Shown here: positions 24,373 to 37,251 of the stretch, one piece after another
Layout of the letters: each line of letters starts with the position of its first letter
Position numbering within the stretch: the stretch's first letter is position 1
Assembly (NCBI RefSeq): GCF_017562075.2
Contig: NC_054081.1
Location: forward strand, 6,429,502 to 6,493,501
Length of the DNA: 64,000 nt
From: Anopheles merus
Taxonomy: Eukaryota > Arthropoda > Insecta > Diptera > Culicidae
Direction of reading: 5' to 3'
Translations under genes and position numbers: made by a program
Notes under the pieces: model-generated
The model's input: the letters and a program-made list of their open reading frames with translations, nothing else
Database searches by the model: none
Told to the model about the DNA's origin: nothing

Positions 24373-24379
24373 ATACTAT

Positions 24380-26390
24380 AATTAAAATTAGAAAAAAAAA
24401 TAAGACAGAGTCAACCTAGGTTTGAGACACGCGCGCGTACAGGTGGATATTCGGAATCAATTTGGGGGAAGTTACGGTTTGCACACGGTCTGGGAGGTCA
24501 CAACAGGATTCACTCATGGATGATTGTAAGTGGCCAATTCCAGATACATTAGGCTCACCTGCTTCGGAAGGTAGTGCCCTAGAGCCAATCCAGCACTTCC
24601 AGCACTAGTGGAACTGGCCATACGCATGTCGCAGTTGTATCCTGATAAGTGGTGCGCCAGATCCATTAGGTTGGTTCTTGGCGAGCTACGTAAAGGATGC
24701 TAGGGAATACCATTGTATTCGATGGAGTATGACCCGTTTGTTGCTTGATGAAACTATTTTGATCATCTTGGGCGTGCGTATGACTCGGGCAGTTCCTCCG
24801 AGAGTTTTCCGATGCCACCACTTGCTCGTACAAAATATTTCAATATACCTATCAGAGTAATAATATCGTAAAGATACTTCCGTCCTTCTCAAACCTGTGC
24901 TGGGGAAAGAGGTGGGACTTATCATCATCATTCATTCATTCAATGATACAATATTTGCTTTAACTAGTTAATTTGGCCCGGTTACAGGGTTATGCAAGAT
25001 AATTTCTGGGGTATATAATAGCCTAAGAATGCAAGCAACAGATTTTTAAAAGACAACGTTAATTCCATGTTGTGATTTAAAGAGAGAAAATAATTTACAT
25101 TTCATATGGAAAGAATCCCGAACCCATTAAATTTTAATAGAACTAATTCTGATGCTTGATCTGATTCCATTCCCGTATAGGTGTTAGAATTAGTCATGAA
25201 CCTGATCCTGGAACTTATCCTAACCCCTTACTGGTTCTTTAACAGATCCTGATACCATAACGGTCGTGAAGTTGATCCCATTTCCATACCGGATGTGAAA
25301 TATATCTTGACCCTGCAGGGTAAACGTACCTATAGTGGAGATAGTACCAATAGTGATGGTATGGCTTTAAAATGCGCTCCATACGATAATTTAAGAGCAA
25401 TTAAGTTATTTATGTCATTGTGAAATCTGGTCTTTTGAAAATGCTAAAATACTTAAGTGCCATCATAGTACCACTGTAGGTACACAAAATAGGCATGTTC
25501 CTATAGTGGTCATAGTTATAAAATTAATAAAACAAACAGGACATTGTAAATTTTTTCCGAAATATTAACATTTCGTATTGTTTTCACAAAAATAAGCAAC
25601 AGAAATTAGTTTCCTTTAAGTAATCTACCAAAAAAGGCCAAAATTCGTCTATCCAACTGAATCTACAGTCGCTATACAGTTTTTCAATCAATATTTTCAT
25701 CACTCAAATAAATACATCTATTTCGGTCAAATTATGTAAGAAATCGGCATTAAGGATGTGATTCTTGCTATTTATAAGAAAACAGCTTCAAAACTAAGTT
25801 CCATGTATATTAAACACAGTTTTTGAGGTATCTTTGTATACCAACACTATAGTAACACAATACGATGACTTTAGGAACCATACCACCCTTATAAATACAA
25901 CGAAGTCGTCACAAAAATATGCTTTTTTTGTAAATTTGTTGCATTTGATGGTAAAAATGGTTGTGATTGCGAAAATAAAACATGTTCCAACTGCTGTGTG
26001 TTAAAATTTTCACTTCCTAACACATTAAATCTATTAAAGCACATCTGTGCCCCTACAAATTGCACAACTATCCATACATTTAGCCTACCGGTACTGATAT
26101 TGTATTTATACATACCGGCATAACGGCTCCAAAAATCGTACCAGCATTGGAATTGATCCCGAACCCACACCAGAACTTACACTGAACCCATAACGGGCAT
26201 GGAACTGAACCTGATCCCATATACATCCTGCAATATATACCTTTCGGTACTGGAACTGTCATCGATGTCAGTCAGTCAGCTGATTCCGGGCCCTGATACT
26301 GCTTCCTTTTATATTTCGAGAACTGAATAGTACCCGAATCTGACTCACCAATGAAACCATCCAGTCCAGTTTTTCCTATTATTGTTTCTT
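24380..26390. other. AT-rich, repeat-like segment of unknown origin
   Basis: This follows the solo LTR. Two patches (about 25100-25320 and 26060-26300) are built from imperfect reiterations of short units such as GAACCTGATCC and GATCCCA, suggesting old decayed minisatellite DNA. A loosely inverted pair containing CTATAGTGG/CTATAGT near 25330 and 25845 hints at a decayed TIR element. No coding region is recognised. Confidence 0.3.
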
Positions 26391-26392
26391 GT

Positions 26393-26535
26393 TGGATCGA
26401 GGGGTACTATCGTCAACTCGATCGTCTTAACAACATGCCCATCCCATGGACCGTCGCCCTAAGCAAAGATTGACTATCCGGCGAAGTGGTACTAAGTATC
26501 GAAAGCCTGTATAGGGGCCGGCATGACCCGTTACT
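26393..26535 (+). mobile_element. SINE copy, diverged, lacking the B box
   Basis: GGTACTATCGTCAACTCG and TTAACAACATGCCC match the 5' half of the SINE at 54443-54654, and AAGCCTGTATAGG...GGCATGACC matches the 3' part of the copy at 60085. The segment that would hold the B box (GGTTCAANYCC) is deleted, so this copy could not use an internal pol III promoter. Confidence 0.55.
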
Positions 26536-26610
26536 CCTTAAAGAAGGTTATTTGTTTCAGTTACTTTTTTGTGTGAATGTTCTCACTACGTTTTCATGTA
26601 TCCGGATTTA

Positions 26611-26930
26611 CAGTGGCGGCCACCTAAAGTATGCCATCTATATTTTGACGTTGAGGCTTGCTGGACAGTTTTTTGGGCCACTTTTTAGAAAACTTAACTA
26701 ACACGTCGTAGAGGACATTTTTTAGCTATGCTTAAACCAAAAATTAGGCCCATGCATAGAAAAATCCCGAAAGACCACGGAAAATCGTTCAATTATTAAA
26801 TTCTGACTGTAATTTGGATCATTTCTCTCCATACCTTTCAAAACACTAAAAAATAAATCGGCGTTGCGTTTTCTGTAGTCGATGTGGTTGCCATTGTATG
26901 GATGTAAACTAAGCAAAAAACATCCAAGCT
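26611..26930. mobile_element. Possible Tc1-like transposon end
   Basis: CAGTGGCGGCCACCTAAAG follows a TA (26609-26610), which is typical of a Tc1/mariner terminus. The following about 300 bp is non-coding. I could not identify the opposite end. The terminus contains CACCTAAAGTATGCC, close to the dispersed motif. Confidence 0.4.
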
Positions 26931-27015
26931 ACCGCTGGAAAGTAACGCTGATCAGCCTTGCCTAGAATTTTATAATAGTGATAAGCGAATAAAATTCTTT
27001 TTTTTAATAAAAATT

Positions 27016-27031
27016 ACATACATTAAGGCGC
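27016..27031 (+). promoter_or_regulatory. Dispersed motif copy, ACATACATTAAGGCGC
   Basis: Two mismatches from consensus. It lies right at the boundary between the mobile-element-rich AT block and the GC-rich block starting near 27050. Confidence 0.5.
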
Positions 27032-27781
27032 TAAACAACGCCGTATTAAGTTCTAGCGAGTGCTTTCCACTATGGCTGTTGTAAAGCCTGTCCTACAGTG
27101 CTGCACAGCTTTCCCTCAACATGATCTCAGCAGCCGTTGGGATGGTAAGGGTTTCCTGAACGTTCGCATACGGGAAAGAAAATCGATCTGACAAATGAAG
27201 CTCCCCTCCTTCCTCTCATTTCTCCCCCAGCGGTGCCGGCGGTGAAGGTGAACCTTGATTGGAATCGTTACGCGATCGTTAGCACATTAGCTGCCACCAC
27301 ACGCAACGAAAACAAAAACCCCCGAAATCGACCCGCATCACCAGGTTTAAATCTCTCCCCAGCCCCAGCTCACGCCGACGTTTTCTCGGGAAGCAGGGAA
27401 ACGCCTCCCACTCAACCACAGCACCACCACCGTCAGCAGCAGCAGCATCATCTTCACGTTAAATCAAAGCAGTCGTGCGCTCCCCCAACAAAAAAAAAAA
27501 CAGAGAAAGAACAACAATAACATCGCACACAAAAGTGCTTGTGTGAGCCTTCCCAGCCCACCAATCTTTGCCAACCAATCCCCTGGAAGGTATGCAATCG
27601 AGTGGCAAAGGTGCAAAACTCGCGCTTTTAGGCCCACCCGTGTGTGGGTGTGCGTTTCTACACGCCAGGAGTAAGCCGTTTTCTGCGGAAAGCGCCCACC
27701 CGGTACGGTGGGAACTATCTTCCTTCTCTTTCTTCCCCGCGGTCCCTACCGGCACACCTGTAAGCAATCGCGCTGTCACAG

Positions 27782-28018
<237 letters not shown>

Positions 28019-28344
28019 GTTCTGGCAAGATTGCTGCCGTGTGCTGTTGTTTACCATTCCGGCATGTGTGTCGTCACCCTTTTTCACTGTTCTTAATTTT
28101 CTATTTGCCACCCACCCCCCGTCTCCCCGTTTCCGAGCGCCAGCACGTGGCAGCACGTCAAAATTGTTTCCTGCCCCTGTCAGCGGGCAAATAATCCCGG
28201 TCCTCGATACGAATCGATGGACCGACGGGGTCGACGGCAAACGGGGATCGACGGCAGCAAGCACGCCCTGTAACGATCGTGCCTTGATGTTTTGTCATCC
28301 GTTTGTGAAAACCACCAGTATCCAGTTTCCACGTGGTACGTGAC

Positions 28345-28372
28345 CCACACACACACACACACACACACACAC
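28345..28372. repeat. (CA)n microsatellite
   Basis: A short, pure CA run. Confidence 0.9.
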
Positions 28373-29725
28373 GCCCTCGGAAGCACCGACTTCGCTTTGC
28401 ATTGCAAATCAATACTCTCTTTGCTGCCTCACCTATGGTTTAGCACATCGGTTGCCCTTTCCCTTTGTTCCTGTTGTTCCTTCCTGTGCCACCCCGTGGA
28501 GGAGGTAAATCACCGGCCCTGCCTGCCAAATCACCCTTTTTTTGCCCCACTGTTGCTTCAAACATCAAACAGCAGAACGGTGGTTGCCGCTGCCAAAAGG
28601 GTTGCTTGGGCTGCTTCCCCGGCCTTCATCAATCATCTGCCAGCAGTGGGGAGGGGTGCAGGAGACTGATGTATTGCTGACGAAGGCTCCCACACCAGCC
28701 ACCACTCTTGAGGGCCAAACCCCTGCTTTCTGCTTTCCCGCCAATGGTGAGAAATGGCACGCGGTTACACGCGCGGTTGCGATGTTGCCTTTCTTTGTGT
28801 GCAATTTTTCATACGCTGACACGCAAAGTCAACAGCGGATCCGTTTTCGTTTTAGAACCGCAAACAAAAAAAAAGCTTTAATGATATGTTGCAACAATGT
28901 ACAATGGGAAAGCTGTTGTTTAAAAGCAGCAGCATCAAGGTTGATGGTTTGATTTACATTAGTTGCCTTTGCTGTACAGTTTCTATTGCTTTTGAAAGTG
29001 TCCTCACCCGCTTTCGCCAGGATCCATTCCTGCATCACAATTCCCTGAAGCGTGAACAGATGATGGCACACCTGTTTCTTGGTACAATTAAGCCAAGGAA
29101 GCCGATACAATGACCACGCCTCTGCTTGTTATGCCAAAGCAGAGCAAGAATACGTTGAAAACGATCTAGCATCTGTTTTCTTTCTCTTTCTTCTACGTTT
29201 TGCTTATTTGGCACAACACAAATCATCATTCACTCGTTCACTCTTCGCTAGTTCTGGTGTTTTTTTTTCATTTTGTGAAAAATTGCCTCGGTAGTTTGAG
29301 GGGAGCACAATTAATAAAAAGCTTTTTCTTCGAAAGCTCTGTTTTTCGATGCTGTGGTTGCCTCACATTAATTTTTAAACACATTTTCATGATTGGCAAT
29401 GGGTTTTCGACAATAAAATGGGATTGTTTTTTTCCGCGAAACAATTCATTCTACGGTTTAATGTTCGTGCTCATCCACCATGGTCTTTTTGGTCTTAGGC
29501 ACAACGTTTGGCCAAGCGTCAAAGATTACTGGCCCTTAAAAAAGCTGCATCGCCTCAAAAACATGCTTTTCGCGTCTTTGAAAATCATCGTGGATGTTTC
29601 CTGTTTGTTTTTGATTTAATTTTTTTTATCTCAACAAACTAATGTGTGCAAGCGATCCGAAGCGATCATTTGAGACCAATCTAGTATACTTACTCATCTT
29701 TTGTTTCACCAATATTAACAAACGC

Positions 29726-30095
29726 TCGCAGGTTGACGTCATACTGATTTCTGTGCGGCTTTTGACAAGGCCAACCACTTTCTATTGCTATATAAATTAT
29801 TAAAGTATGGTGTTCATGAAAATTTTGCTCAGTAGATAAGAAGTTATTTAACTGATCGCTGCTCTAACGTTTCAAAATGTATCTGATGTTCCTCAAGGAA
29901 GTATATTAGGACCTTTACTATTAATAATATTCATTACGATGTCGTGTTTGCTGTTCCTTATGATATATTGTTGTTAATGTAACAAGAATCGTTAAACTAT
30001 TTTTCTGTTTGGTGTTTTTATAACGAAATGTTTGTAACTCAACGTTAGCAAATGTAGTTGTAAAACGTTCTCTAAGAAAATATATCCTATACCTA
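29726..30095 (+). mobile_element. Jockey-like RT remnant
   Basis: A plus-strand frame gives DFCAAFDKANHFLLLYKLL (29746 onward) and then IRSYLTDRCSNVS. After a frameshift, DVPQGSILGPLLLI follows near 29885. A further, more decayed stretch (YFSVWCFYNEMFV) corresponds to the region after the catalytic box, which is itself lost. Stops are present in every frame. This is a short fragment with no recognisable 5' or 3' end. Confidence 0.65.
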
Positions 30096-30241
30096 AGCGA
30101 TTCAAAACAGCTGAAAAGTAGTAAAAAGAGTAGCTCATGAAGTAGCTTCTACTTTTCGTGCTATTTTGGTTGCTTAGAGTCAGAAAAATGTAGAACATGT
30201 GGGTTCGAGGAAAGAGCAAAAAAATGAGTTCTCGAGTGTAT

Positions 30242-30560
30242 ACCAGTGATGGGTAAACTCAACAAAAATCCGGAATCGCTTCCGAATGACTCCGCCAAAA
30301 TCGGAAGCGGTTCCGGAAGGTAGGTGCAAAATTCTGAACTCGGAGCTGTCCGGAGCCCTCCGGAGCTGTCTGGAGCTGGTCGGAGCCGTCGGAACTGTTG
30401 AAGCCGTCGGAACCGTCGTAGTCGACAAAGCCGGTTGAAGCCGTCGGAGCCGTCGTAGCCGACGTTCGGGCATCAGTTACAACGACTCCGACCGGCTGCA
30501 ACGGTTCCGACTGCTCCGACCGGCTCTGGACGACTCCGACCGGCTCCAGACGGTCATTAT
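30242..30560. repeat. Satellite-like TCCGGAGC/GACTCCGACCGG repeat element
   Basis: It starts CCAGTGATGGGTAAACTC and runs into imperfect hexamer-type reiterations (TCCGGAGCTGTC, GTCGGAGCC, GACTCCGACCGGCT). The boundary phrase CCAGTGATGGGTAAA also opens the larger array at 62621. A long minus frame through it is a by-product of the 3-multiple period. Confidence 0.6.
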
Positions 30561-31127
30561 CATTATAATTATTGAGGCGACAAATACAACACCATAGCCT
30601 CACCAAGCGCCGTACGTCAAAAGCATCTGCCCATTTTGCCCCAAACGTAACTGCCCATTTCGCCCCACCCATTTTTGCTTCACATTTTTGTAGTTTTTGT
30701 TACATTAGTAAAAATACGCATTCAATCGCTTTGCTTTCTCCAGACAAATTGTAAAGAAATATGGCGATATCTTTAAAAATATATCAAGAAAAACTTCAAC
30801 GCATTCCTGTGACACTGGTTTAAGCTTATTTTCGAAGTGGCAAAAATGACATAAATATGCTACTAAACCTTATTTTGCATTTTTCTTGCTTATTCGTTGT
30901 ATAAGGGATATGAAACTTGGATTTATCTTTTTGGAAAGTATCTTTGTGGTGAAATAATGCTTAAATAGAGGGTGCCCATTTTGCCCCACTTTCCCCTATA
31001 TTGTCGATTTGGTCAGAAAAACTTGTTCTTCACACCAAATCTGTAACGTGGCGCCGTCGGCGTTCCGATTGAACCAACACGACGTTGATCAGTGCGTGCA
31101 GTTATTACGACCTTTTGTATCGTTTTG

Positions 31128-31230
31128 TAAGTCATCCTTACGTATGGCGGCACGATCTATTTGGAGCTTGAACCCATGACGGACATGCTGTAAAGTCATA
31201 CGAGTTGACGACTGTACCACCAGACCGGCC
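31128..31230 (-). mobile_element. SINE 5' fragment with pol III boxes
   Basis: On the minus strand it begins GGCCGGTCTGGTGGTACAG and includes a B-box-like GGGTTCAAGCTCC (31163-31175). It ends shortly after GTGCCGCCATACGTAAG, so it is 3'-truncated. It belongs to the same family as 54443-54654. Confidence 0.65.
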
Positions 31231-33073
31231 CTGCAATATGAGTAAAACATAACCGTTGCTATTAAATCTGCTCAAATGGAATTGACTGATCATCATTTCT
31301 ACTACAGCAAAAAAAAAAGGTTGACTTAAAGAGAAAAAGGGACCGTTTGAAGGCAAACAGTGTTGAACATTGGTGGTTGATCAATGTTACTCGGATTTTT
31401 GTTAACATTATCTTGTCGTCAAGTCGTGCTGCTCTCGTTCCTCCTTTAATGACAATCGATTTAATTTTCTTGGAGCACTCAGATGTTCTTTCGCATATCG
31501 TTGAGTTATTTGTTTTGTTTTTGTTTAATTTAATTTGAACCAAAAACTTTTTGAAAATTGTCAACCATTTCTTTTATGTAATTAACTTGTGCCATATTCC
31601 GTCCGAGAAATTAAAGATGCTGCCTTGGTAACGATACAAAAATTATGTTCAAATTGTCGCTACAAAGAAGGGATATTTATTTCTATTTACAAATTTTTAG
31701 CGAAGCGACAAACACATACACACCGCCAGACAACGTTTCGCCGGAAGCTTCATTACTTGACGCAATTAATTTTCCCATCAATCGCCGCACCTTTTTGTCC
31801 AAAGTTTTCACCACCGAACGTCTCAAACTCAGCAAGCCTTTCGCAAGAGATTGAATTGCAATAAAACACACAACAAACCGTGCCTCCATTCCTCCCGCTA
31901 GCCGGGAGCAAAACCGTATGTCAAATTTATAAGCTCGCACCTCGGCACCACCTTCCCACGCTACCACTTCCTGCAACAAATGCAGAAAACTTCGCGCAAG
32001 CGGAAGTGAGTGGACATAAATTGCGCCGTGCTGGCTTCTGTCTTCGGGCGCGGCAAATCTTTTTTCGCTCGAGCATCGAGGACGTGCGGCGGGCGCCGAA
32101 GTGTGTATCCGCACTCTTCTGGAGGGGGGGGGGGGGAAGGGAGGAGCGAAGTGAGCCACCCGATTCGTCCGAACTCCACCGCGCAGAATTGATGATAATG
32201 CCCAATGTAATTAGCTTTCGCCAATAAATTTCGCTCGCCCCGCTGCTTTGGGCGAGCTGTTGCCTGGTTTGGTCCACCACCAGCAGCAGCAGCTTGATCG
32301 AGTCCCCATTCCTTCCCACTTTCACACACACACACACACGTGCAGCTCCTTTCAACTACCCCCGTTCGTTTACGGTTCGCTTCCGGTGCGAAAAGTAGGG
32401 AAAGCTTAAAAAAAGACACAGACACACCAAAACTCAACTCCACGCTTCGGCGTCAATTGCCCCGCGCAAAAGGGGCGTGCGATAGCGTGGACAAACGCGC
32501 GTGGTATAAAGTCTGGAAGGGAGGGAGGGGGGGCAGGAGAGGGTGTTCAATTTTGCGCCCGTGTATGTATGCCAAAGGCAGCGCCACCAATCGGAGCCAG
32601 CCGACGAACCGGAAGCGAGTAAGTTTGGGATGGAAAGCAGCCAGCAAGAGGGGGAAGCGGCCGTTGGCAGTGAAAATGAGGGAAAGCATTTTTAATGCAT
32701 CTTGCGCTGGATCGAGGGAGGTTCATTGGGTGGAAGGAGAACCGAACCGGAAGTAAAGAAACATTTGTGGAAAAACATTTGCCAGCAGCAGCAGAAGGAG
32801 CGAGGAAGCAGCGAAAGCAAAAAACGAACTGCGCTTGCAACCCCAAACGGCAGCACAAACACATACACACATACATTACCCAGCCACGGGTAAATGGGAC
32901 GAAGTCGTACTTTGTCAAAAGTGAATAAGAAAGCGGTACGATAGGCAAACGATCCTACCGGGGCGGACCGAAAGGCTCCCTCTGCCGTTTTGCGAAGGGA
33001 CCGGTACCGAAAACGAACAGGATGCACATTTCCTGCAGCAGCAGCAGCCTTCCCTGTGCCTCCTGTGTCCCTG

Positions 33074-33336
<263 letters not shown>

Positions 33337-34220
33337 GCGCGCGCGCGGTATCAAATGCTTGTGCAGTGCAGCCACGCGGCTGCATCCATTTCAGTGCGCT
33401 GCCATTTTAGCGCCGAAGATGAATTGGAAACAAGATATTTATTGTCTCACATTTATTTCGCTGCCCGTCCGTCCGTCCATCTTTGGGCGGTGCTGCGGTG
33501 CAAGAAATGGGCAGACAGTACACCCCCTGCCACCCGCTGCGGCGCAAAGATTGTTCTAAGATTAAGCGTAATGAGAAGAAAGTGCCAGGAACGCGTCGCT
33601 CATCCTGCCCAGCCGTTCGCGGCCTCGGCAAAAAAAAGGTGTGCGCGCAGCAATCAAGCAATTCCACCCCCCCCCCCTCCCCGAACCTGTTTTAGTGTAA
33701 TCGCTGCCCATATTTAATCGTAAAACATTTTACCTTGCTTTTCTTGCTGCTCCCAATACCGCTGCGCTCGAAAAGCACAAATTTCCCACGGTACTTTTCA
33801 ACGAGCGGCGCTTGCACAAGCTTGCTGCTGCGCACGGTGCCTACCTTTCGGGCGCCGGGACCCTCGCAGAGCTGCCAGTGTGTTGCCTTACCACGTACTC
33901 GCACGCTTGTGCAACCAATTGTAGGACTGTCGACAAACCTTTCAAGACAAGATTGTATGGCCAGGCGAAAACTGTGACACTTTATGGCACACCGTGCGAT
34001 GGCCAGAAGTTTTCGCCCCCTCACTGCCGACCGACAACGCAGAACGAGGGTGCCGTTGGGTGAGTGGGGGTTTGATAAAAGCTGCATGCTGCACAGATTA
34101 TTAAAATGTATCTTTAAAACTTTTCCAGCTCCCACCCGATTCGGCTGCGCTGGCATTGCAGCCGCGTTGCGCCTACATTTATGCAACAATTTAGCAGCGG
34201 CCCTTTACCGCACCCGGATT

Positions 34221-34238
34221 GCATACCGGTGCAGGCGA
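34221..34238 (+). promoter_or_regulatory. Left half of an inverted motif pair
   Basis: It reads GCATACCGGTGCAGGCGA, with two extra bases in the centre relative to the right partner. With the copy at 34254 it forms an inverted repeat with a short loop (see findings). Confidence 0.5.
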
Positions 34239-34253
34239 AAAACTCGTCTGTGC

Positions 34254-34269
34254 TCGCCTGCAGGTATGC
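34254..34269 (-). promoter_or_regulatory. Right half of an inverted motif pair, TCGCCTGCAGGTATGC
   Basis: A good match followed by AATC, which mirrors the GATT preceding the left partner. Confidence 0.55.
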
Positions 34270-34929
34270 AATCCGCGGAGCAGAAGACTAATTTATTATG
34301 TTATCAAGCCCCTGCCGGATCAAAATTGCAAGCAATTTGCTGATAGGGAGCAAAAAAGCGAGAAAAAAAAACAAAACACGCTTCTCTTAGCTTCGATTTA
34401 ATTTTTTTCTCGAAACGGGGTGGGCCTTTGACCAGATTTTGCCTGCCGCCGGATCGATTTGATTGAGTTGCACTCGGGCCCCGGCTTGCTTTCGCCAGTT
34501 CACGCCGGCGAGCGGGAAACGTAAAGGTAAGAAAAAAGTAGCCCATTTTCTTACCTCCACACACACACACTCACACAAGCGCGCGCGCGTGCACACATAA
34601 ATGTTCCCCGAGGAGGAAAAGCTAAAACTGGAAACGGTGGTGCACACCGTACCGAAGGGTACGCGGCGCCAACGGAACGTACGGTGGGCGGAGCAGCGAG
34701 ACCATTAAAATTTAATATCCACTGAGTAACCGGAACGCTCGCTTACTTACTGCCGGTTACTTCCGATAGGTTCGTGCACTCGATCTTAATTCAATCTTGG
34801 ACGCAACGTTCCCGCGGGCCTGTGCCGATGCTCGTGACTGTCGTTCGGCCTGGCCCAGCGCTTGCCCGTCCCTAAGGCGGCCAATTTCCATCGTCGTTTC
34901 CAAATTTATTGTCCTCATGCTTCCACACA

Positions 34930-34931
<2 letters not shown>

Positions 34932-34961
<30 letters not shown>
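34932..34961. repeat. (CT)n tract
   Basis: A pure CT run of about 30 bp in GC-rich DNA; a possible GAGA-factor-type site. Confidence 0.9.
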
Positions 34962-34964
<3 letters not shown>

Positions 34965-35125
34965 ATATACACTCACCCACACTCACTGTCTCTCTGTGTT
35001 GCTGCTGCTGACTTGAATTGCCTTTTTCTCGGTCGGCAATTATGCTGCCCTTCGCTCGGCTTGTTTAATTTCCTTGGCCCTGCTCCAGCACGCTTCCGAA
35101 TGGGGCAGAGTTGCTCGGTCCAATG

Positions 35126-35140
35126 GTGTGTGTGTGTGTG

Positions 35141-35191
<51 letters not shown>
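35126..35191. repeat. (GT)n microsatellite
   Basis: About 66 bp with one GC interruption. Confidence 0.95.
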
Positions 35192-35194
<3 letters not shown>

Positions 35195-35716
35195 ATTTTT
35201 CATTCATTCTATCTGCTGCTTTAATCCTTAAACCATCAACGATGAGAAAATGATTCCCAAGCAATTTGTACGAATGAAGCGACGTGGCAATGTTTTGTCC
35301 CTTCCCGCCGTTTCCGCCTCCCCCTCACCCACCTCAAGCGATTGAACCGACGGTATCAAGCTAAGCCAGTGCCTCAGCAGCAACCATGCAACAACAAACA
35401 AACAAAAAAAAAACCCCGGAGCATCGAACTGGTGGAGGAAATAAATCATGCTCACGAACTGCTTACGCCATCACAATGTCGCATACACACACGCAAAATG
35501 TGGCTCATTACACTGGCAGCTTTCGTGCTGCTGTAACGGGGATACGTCTCGGGTCTCTTTTACTCCCCCTTCCCCCAAATGGAGTGAGTTTTATGACTGA
35601 CTCGAGGCGTAAAAGGCGTCCCCGGACTATCGACGGGTACGTCGGGGTACCGAAGCTAATTGATTCGATATTTCACATGATGTAGCACACGATCCTACCA
35701 ACGCTCATGAATACCA

Positions 35717-35719
<3 letters not shown>

Positions 35720-35767
<48 letters not shown>
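35720..35767. repeat. (CA)n microsatellite
   Basis: A pure CA run of about 48 bp. Confidence 0.95.
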
Positions 35768-35769
<2 letters not shown>

Positions 35770-36579
35770 CCGTAGCCGATCGATACGGAGGATACATCGG
35801 AAGAAAAGTAAAAGCGCCACCGGAGCCCATCGAGACGGGGCGGGCAGGGAGCAAAACTTCGGTATCTCTCCTTTGGCGCCCTGCTAAAAAGTTGCTCTTC
35901 TTCATTCGCCTCACACACGCACGCACACGTAACTGATGATGGGATGCAAAAAAAAAGAGGGGATGACTGGTGGCTGGTACCCCTCGGTCTCGTGGCACAC
36001 ACACACGCACACTTACTTAAGTTGCCTTAATTCTTCCAATTAAACTTCAAATACGGAAGCCATTTCGGGAGGTGACTGATGAGTGTGGCCCAGCCCGGGG
36101 AAGAGGAGCGCGCAACGGTAGGCAACGTTCACACACGCCCCGGCCCCAGACAAATGAAGCTCAACGCTCGAACTTTTTAAAGGCTCACTTAACCGAGCGC
36201 CACCAGGCATCCCTCGCCCTCACCACGGGGCGGCTTTGCGCTTGGCCCGGTTTGGGGACGATTTATTGGAGTCCCGGCCGGTCGGATTCCGGTCCCTTGA
36301 GGGACAGTGTCTGCCGGTAGGGCATCGTCTTCTCGATTGCAGATGGATGAGCTTGATGCGGCTGTGCTTGGGCCCAGTGCCGCCCAGGCCCAGTGTTTGG
36401 TTCGTTTGATGGCGGCATTTATTTTGGCAGCCTAACTGTTTTAGAGGTGAGATTGGTGGCACTATGAATGTAGTTTTGAGGCTGCTTTCATACAATTTTG
36501 TCCGTTCAATATTACTACAATTATTATTAAAATAAAGAACAGAATGAAAAAAAATGCGATTCAACCAATATTTTATGAA

Positions 36580-36595
36580 ACGCCTAAATGTATGC
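36580..36595 (-). promoter_or_regulatory. Dispersed motif copy, ACGCCTAAATGTATGC
   Basis: Consensus-quality copy followed by AAT, about 150 bp past a GC-to-AT switch. Confidence 0.65.
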
Positions 36596-36769
36596 AATAT
36601 TTGTATCTCTGTTATCATCTTGTTTTTTGGTTTGGATTTTAAATAGCTAATTTTCAAAGTTCCTGAATGGCAAACGTAAATTAGGTTACTTTTTATGATA
36701 AACCAGTTTTGAATTGTACATTAATCGTTTTTTCCACTAATATTATCCTTATGATCACTATCACATTAA

Positions 36770-36785
36770 AAGCCTAAAAGAATGC
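36770..36785 (-). promoter_or_regulatory. Divergent dispersed motif, AAGCCTAAAAGAATGC
   Basis: Two to three mismatches. Same orientation as the copy 190 bp upstream. Confidence 0.35.
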
Positions 36786-37234
36786 AGTATGATAAGGAAA
36801 ACTAAAGCTACACCCAAGCAACATTTTAAATCTTATCATAGTTTTTATCGATGTTGCTACGGTTATTTCATTAAGCCTTCCTTTTTCATTTGAAAGTCGT
36901 GAGGTGATCCTCATAAGACTAAAATAAAACTAACTTAAGGCTGAAAGGGCCCATCTACAGAACTCTGTTAAGACTGCTAGTTAAAACCATTGCTAGACCT
37001 TTAAATCGTGGGGCGCAAATAAACTACCAAAATAACAACATATTGTTATGGATATGTTCTTGAGATGGCAATGAAGCATTGAATATGAAGTCATAATAAT
37101 GGTTGAGATTTATTTGCGTATTTTTATGTTGTATTGATATTTTTTTCTGATGATCTCGCTCGCGTACGAGTAGAAATCCATGCCAAGAAAATTTCGCTGT
37201 TGAAATACAATATAATAATTTGAAAAATATCAAA

Positions 37235-37251
37235 GCGCCTCAATAATATGC
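37235..37251 (-). promoter_or_regulatory. Divergent dispersed motif, GCGCCTCAATAATATGC
   Basis: The GCGCCT half is intact and the centre is one base longer. Confidence 0.35.

Noticed and set aside
27233..27520. 95-codon frame preceded by an acceptor-like CCCCCAG
   Set aside because: The product is low-complexity Pro/Gln/His-rich with no recognisable homology, and no matching donor or neighbouring exon is evident.
29551..29567. String TCGCCTCAAAAACATGC resembling the dispersed motif
   Set aside because: Too many mismatches in both halves to count as a copy.
33692..34189. 165-codon minus frame of normal-looking composition
   Set aside because: No recognisable motif or domain, and it spans the inverted motif pair region border. 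Kept only as a remote possibility.
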